Positions 6,721 through 9,160 of a stretch of 9,160 bases of DNA are shown in pieces (the first letter of the stretch is position 1; each line of letters opens with the position of its first letter). The notes under the pieces were generated by a model. The model was not told where the DNA came from. It worked only from the letters and a program-made list of their open reading frames with translations, and searched no databases. The stretch is from JAXGTD01 sp040775095 (GTDB lineage Bacteria > Pseudomonadota > Gammaproteobacteria > Chromatiales > Chromatiaceae). The stretch lies in assembly GCA_040775095.1 (NCBI GenBank), contig JAXGTD010000149.1, positions 1-9,160 on the forward strand, written 5' to 3'. The translations under genes were made by a program, and so were the position numbers.

Positions 6721-8292
6721 TCAGCGTCGCGTCGTCGCGCCGTCCTCGTCCACGCCCAGGCGCCGACCGGCCAGCCAGACCAACAGCAACACCGGCACCC
6801 CGATCAGCGTGGTGAACAGGAAGAAGGCCGGGTAGCCAACACCATCGACGATCGAGCCGGAATAGCCGCCGAGCACCTTTGGCAACAGCGTCATCAGGGA
6901 GCTGAAGATGGCGTACTGAACCGCGGTAAAAGAGACGCTGGTCAGGCTGGAGAGGAAGGCGACGAAGGCCGCGCTGGCAAGGCCGGCGGCCAGATTGTCG
7001 GCCGCGACCGCCAGATACATCATGGGCAGATCGTGCCCTGCATAGGCCAATACGACAAACAGGAGGTTCGTGGCCGCCGACAGGACCGCGCCGACCATGA
7101 GCATACGCATCACGCCGTAGCGGGTTGCGAGCACGCCCCCGATGAAGCCGCCCGCGATGCTGACGACGACGCCAAAGGTCTTCACCGCGGTGGCGATCTC
7201 GGGCTTGGAGAAGCCGAGGTCTTGGTAGAAGACGTTCGAGATCACGCCCAGCACGATGTCGGAGATCCGGTATAGCCCAATTAATGCCAACAGCAGCACC
7301 GCTGTCTGCACGCCATAGCGCCGGAAGAAGTCCAGCACCGGGGCGACCCAGGTCTCTCGCGCAATGGCGCGGTCCACCGCACCGGCCGCCACCAATGCCC
7401 AGCCGGCCAGCCCGGCGGTGACAATCGCGAGCCCGAAATGCAACGTTTCGAGCAGAAAGGCCCCGATGGGACCATCACCCGCCCGATGTTTGAGCGCGAC
7501 AAACAGATCGCCGCTCACAAAAAAGCCGCCGACAAAGGCCGCCGCGGCGAAAGCGAACACCAGGACCAGCCGCGCGTAGTCCCGCGCGCGGTAGCGATAG
7601 GCCAGGTTGCGATCTACCGAGGGCTCGGACACCAGCAGCGTGGTGATGACCCCGACCAGCATGGTCGCGGCCATCAGCACATAGGTCCGCTGCCAGGCGC
7701 TGTAGGAGTAGCCCTCGGCGGTGGAACCGAACAGGTCTGCCAGGTACAGCGCCCCCGCGCCGGCGACGACCATGCCGATCCGGTAGCCGGCGATATACGA
7801 GGCCGAGAGCAACCCCTGCATCCGAACCTCGGCGCGCTCGATCCGGTAGGCGTCGATGACAATGTCTTGGGTGGCCGATGAGAAGCCGAGCATCACCGCG
7901 GCGATGGCCATCCAGACCAGCGCATCGCCCTGCCGCGACGGATCATTGAGCGCCATCAGCACAATGGCCGCGATGATGGACAGCTGCGTCACCAGCAGCC
8001 ACCCGCGCCGCCGGCCCAACACGCGTGTCAGCAGGGGCAGCGGGATCTTGTCGATCAGGGGCGCCCAGACGAACTTGAAGGAGTAGCCGAGCGCCGCCCA
8101 GCTAAAAAAGGTGACCGCGTTGCGTTCCACTCCCGCCTCGCGCAGCCACAGCGACAGCGAGGAGAAGATCAGCAGAATCGGGATGCCGGCCGAAAAACCC
8201 AGAAACAGCATAGCCAACACGCGCGGGTCGCGCAGCGCCAACAGAGCCATGCGCCAACGTCCGTTCTCGGGGGCTGCGGTGATCGGGGGCAT
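6721..8292 (-). CDS. ampG: AmpG-family muropeptide permease (MFS)
   Basis: A 523-residue membrane protein, slightly longer than the ~490 residues of E. coli AmpG. It is expected to import GlcNAc-anhydroMurNAc muropeptides across the inner membrane for cell-wall recycling, which also feeds AmpC-type beta-lactamase induction where that system exists. Family signatures visible: LFLGFSAGIPILL (29-41), the first cytoplasmic loop WAPLIDKIP...GRRRGWLL (76-100), SSATQDIVIDAYRIE (138-152), and DNLAAGLASAAFVAFLSSL with SFTAVQYAIFSSL (432-466). Many hydrophobic helices run throughout, with a longer, partly charged central stretch (~225-240) and helices near 241-262. The start at 8292 has a modest AGGA about 11 bases upstream; a second in-frame Met at codon 15 is possible and would trim only a polar tail. 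It converges with the thioredoxin gene across 46 bases and is divergent from the DsrE-family gene. It looks unrelated in function to the redox neighbours. Confidence 0.92.
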   Translation of the reverse strand: MPPITAAPENGRWRMALLALRDPRVLAMLFLGFSAGIPILLIFSSLSLWLREAGVERNAVTFFSWAALGYSFKFVWAPLIDKIPLPLLTRVLGRRRGWLLVTQLSIIAAIVLMALNDPSRQGDALVWMAIAAVMLGFSSATQDIVIDAYRIERAEVRMQGLLSASYIAGYRIGMVVAGAGALYLADLFGSTAEGYSYSAWQRTYVLMAATMLVGVITTLLVSEPSVDRNLAYRYRARDYARLVLVFAFAAAAFVGGFFVSGDLFVALKHRAGDGPIGAFLLETLHFGLAIVTAGLAGWALVAAGAVDRAIARETWVAPVLDFFRRYGVQTAVLLLALIGLYRISDIVLGVISNVFYQDLGFSKPEIATAVKTFGVVVSIAGGFIGGVLATRYGVMRMLMVGAVLSAATNLLFVVLAYAGHDLPMMYLAVAADNLAAGLASAAFVAFLSSLTSVSFTAVQYAIFSSLMTLLPKVLGGYSGSIVDGVGYPAFFLFTTLIGVPVLLLVWLAGRRLGVDEDGATTRR

Positions 8293-8509
8293 CGAATCGG
8301 GGGTCCTGCGGGGCGATTTGACCAGGGGGATCCGCTCGGTACCGCGCCGGGCCGCGCAACCGAGGACCGGTCATGCTACCTCGAATCGGGTCACCGGCGC
8401 GCATCCCGGCGCTTGAGCTTGTCGCTGCTGGCCCAAGATCGAAATGACGAGCGGCGGTCGTCGCCGTCGTCAACGACAACCAGATACTAACCACCTGGAG
8501 GCTCTTGCC
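8293..8509. promoter_or_regulatory. Divergent spacer between ampG and the DsrE-family gene
   Basis: These 217 bases should hold promoters in both directions. I cannot find a good -35/-10 pair for either gene. A 10-base direct repeat, tcgaatcggg, occurs at 8292-8301 (overlapping the ampG start) and 8381-8390; it may be chance. An open frame reaches back to an ATG at 8444, but its product begins with an arginine-rich run before the signal peptide, so the true start is placed at 8510. Confidence 0.4.
8497..8501 (+). promoter_or_regulatory. Ribosome binding site deciding the DsrE-family start
   Basis: GGAGG lies 8 bases upstream of the ATG at 8510 and directly supports that start over the upstream ATG at 8444. 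Starting at 8510 also puts a normal basic n-region and hydrophobic core at the N-terminus. Confidence 0.75.
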
Positions 8510-9001
8510 ATGATGCGTGCATCCCGCACTGCCCGCCTGTTGCCCGCTGTGCTGTTGCCGGTCGCCCTGATGGCTGGCATACAGTCGGTCGTGGCCGACG
8601 ACGGTTACGGCAAACAGAAGGTCGTCTACCACCTCAACGAGTACGGCGCGAAGAAACAGACTGCCGTCTTGCGAAACGTGCAGAACCACATCAACGCCGT
8701 TGGCGCGGAGAACATCGACCTGAAGGTGGTCATGCACGGAAACGGGATATCGTTGCTGCTGTATCCGGACTCCGTCAATGGCACGAAGATGCAGGAGGGC
8801 AACGCCGACGAGACGATGCAGGCGAGGATCGCGGGCCTGAAGCAGCAGGGCGTCCGGTTCGAGGTCTGCGCCAATACGCTAAAGGGACGCGCCGTGGACA
8901 TCGACGACCTCTACGACGTCGATCAGGCAGACATCGTTCCCAGCGGGGTCGCCGAACTGTCCAAGCTGCAGGGCCAGGGGTACACGTACATCAAGCCCTG
9001 A
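8510..9001 (+). CDS. Exported DsrE/DsrF-like family protein
   Basis: A 163-residue protein of the DsrE-like fold. It begins MMRASRTARLLP, with a basic n-region, a hydrophobic core to about residue 28 and a likely signal-peptidase site at VVA-DD (29/30), so the mature protein is periplasmic. The mature part shows the family pattern: KVVYHLNEYG (37-46), VLRNVQNHINAVG (53-65), a strand LKVVMHGNGISLLL (71-84), then a helix and VRFEVCANTLKGR (115-127). C120 is the only cysteine and sits where DsrE relatives carry the sulfur-binding cysteine. In sulfur oxidisers, cytoplasmic DsrEFH and TusBCD relay persulfide sulfur. This is a single exported paralogue of that fold, not part of a dsr operon here, and its substrate is unknown. 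The start is fixed by GGAGG. No partner gene is adjacent on the same strand within the window. Periplasmic sulfur or thiol handling is inferred. Confidence 0.88.
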   Translation: MMRASRTARLLPAVLLPVALMAGIQSVVADDGYGKQKVVYHLNEYGAKKQTAVLRNVQNHINAVGAENIDLKVVMHGNGISLLLYPDSVNGTKMQEGNADETMQARIAGLKQQGVRFEVCANTLKGRAVDIDDLYDVDQADIVPSGVAELSKLQGQGYTYIKP

Positions 9002-9160
9002 GCGGCGCGAGGGCGGACCAGGCGCCGGACGCGCTCCGGGGTGGTGCTCGCAGCGCCCCCTGGATCGCGCCCGTCCCGGGGCCCACCGCCGCCACGACTG
9101 GGCCAACAGGGCGCGGGGGGCCCCCCGCGCGTCTCCGACACACGCGGGGAGCGCGCGGGG
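9002..9160. other. GC-rich non-coding tail with several hairpins
   Basis: No gene is supported. Downstream of the DsrE-family stop are a ccgga/tccgg hairpin (9025-9029/9035-9039), a ggtgct/agcgcc hairpin with one T-G pair (9043-9048/9052-9057) and a perfect 20-base palindrome (9111-9130). None is followed by a T-tract, so a terminator role is only possible. Beyond it, cgcgcg segments near 9127 and 9153 could form a competing stem with part of the palindrome. Confidence 0.5.
9111..9130. repeat. Perfect 20-base G/C palindrome
   Basis: The sequence gcgcgggggg at 9111-9120 is followed immediately by its reverse complement at 9121-9130, with no spacer. It consists only of G and C. It could act as a transcript-end hairpin for the DsrE-family gene, about 110 bases past the stop, but it lacks a U-tract. 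Confidence 0.6.

Noticed and set aside
8483..8488. GATACT as a -10 box for the DsrE-family gene
   Set aside because: A start site there would leave the ribosome binding site within a couple of bases of the transcript 5' end, and no -35 is present.
8444..8509. Longer N-terminus for the DsrE-family protein from ATG 8444
   Set aside because: The extension is an arginine-rich 22-residue tail before a normal signal peptide, while GGAGG sits 8 bases from the ATG at 8510.
8102..8737. A 211-codon minus-strand frame spanning the ampG/DsrE spacer
   Set aside because: It covers the start of ampG in another frame and is antisense to the DsrE-family gene; both of those are clearly real.

Overview
The window is a GC-rich stretch of bacterial chromosome. 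It most resembles a gammaproteobacterium with sulfur and redox physiology; a purple sulfur bacterium (Chromatiaceae-like) is my best guess. That rests on the style of the MetH and AmpG proteins, an exported DsrE-family protein, a tandem-thioredoxin protein, a very large c-type cytochrome and an intergenic repeat. The taxon is inference, because no rRNA or other phylogenetic marker is present. I see no tRNA, rRNA, CRISPR array or transposase gene.

Layout: (1) 1-279, the 3' end of metH, running in from the left edge. (2) 280-790, about 510 bases without a convincing gene, containing small perfect hairpins and ending in a repeat (742-790) that abuts the next stop codon. (3) 791-4687, minus strand, a 1298-residue exported di-haem protein. 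Its C-terminal half is a recognisable DUF1111/DHOR di-haem oxidoreductase; its N-terminal half I do not recognise. (4) 4688-5056, a divergent promoter region with a dyad. (5) 5057-5440, plus strand, a 127-residue cytosolic protein of unknown function. (6) 5441-5624, a spacer holding the second copy of the repeat (5472-5520) and a strong hairpin (5530-5559). (7) 5625-6674, plus strand, an exported protein with two thioredoxin folds (CPYC and CADC). (8) 6721-8292, minus strand, an AmpG-type muropeptide permease convergent with the thioredoxin gene. (9) 8293-8509, a divergent spacer. (10) 8510-9001, plus strand, an exported DsrE-family protein. (11) 9002-9160, a very GC-rich tail with several hairpins.

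How the genes may work together: three neighbouring products are predicted to act outside the cytoplasm in thiol or haem chemistry. These are the cysteine-rich di-haem DHOR protein (its COG class has been described as a predicted thiol oxidoreductase), the double thioredoxin, and the single-cysteine DsrE protein. The two repeat copies share an identical 20-base core and bracket exactly the divergent cytochrome/127-residue pair, which suggests that pair is a discrete module. A common pathway is inference from proximity and chemistry, not shown by the sequence. metH and ampG look like ordinary housekeeping neighbours.
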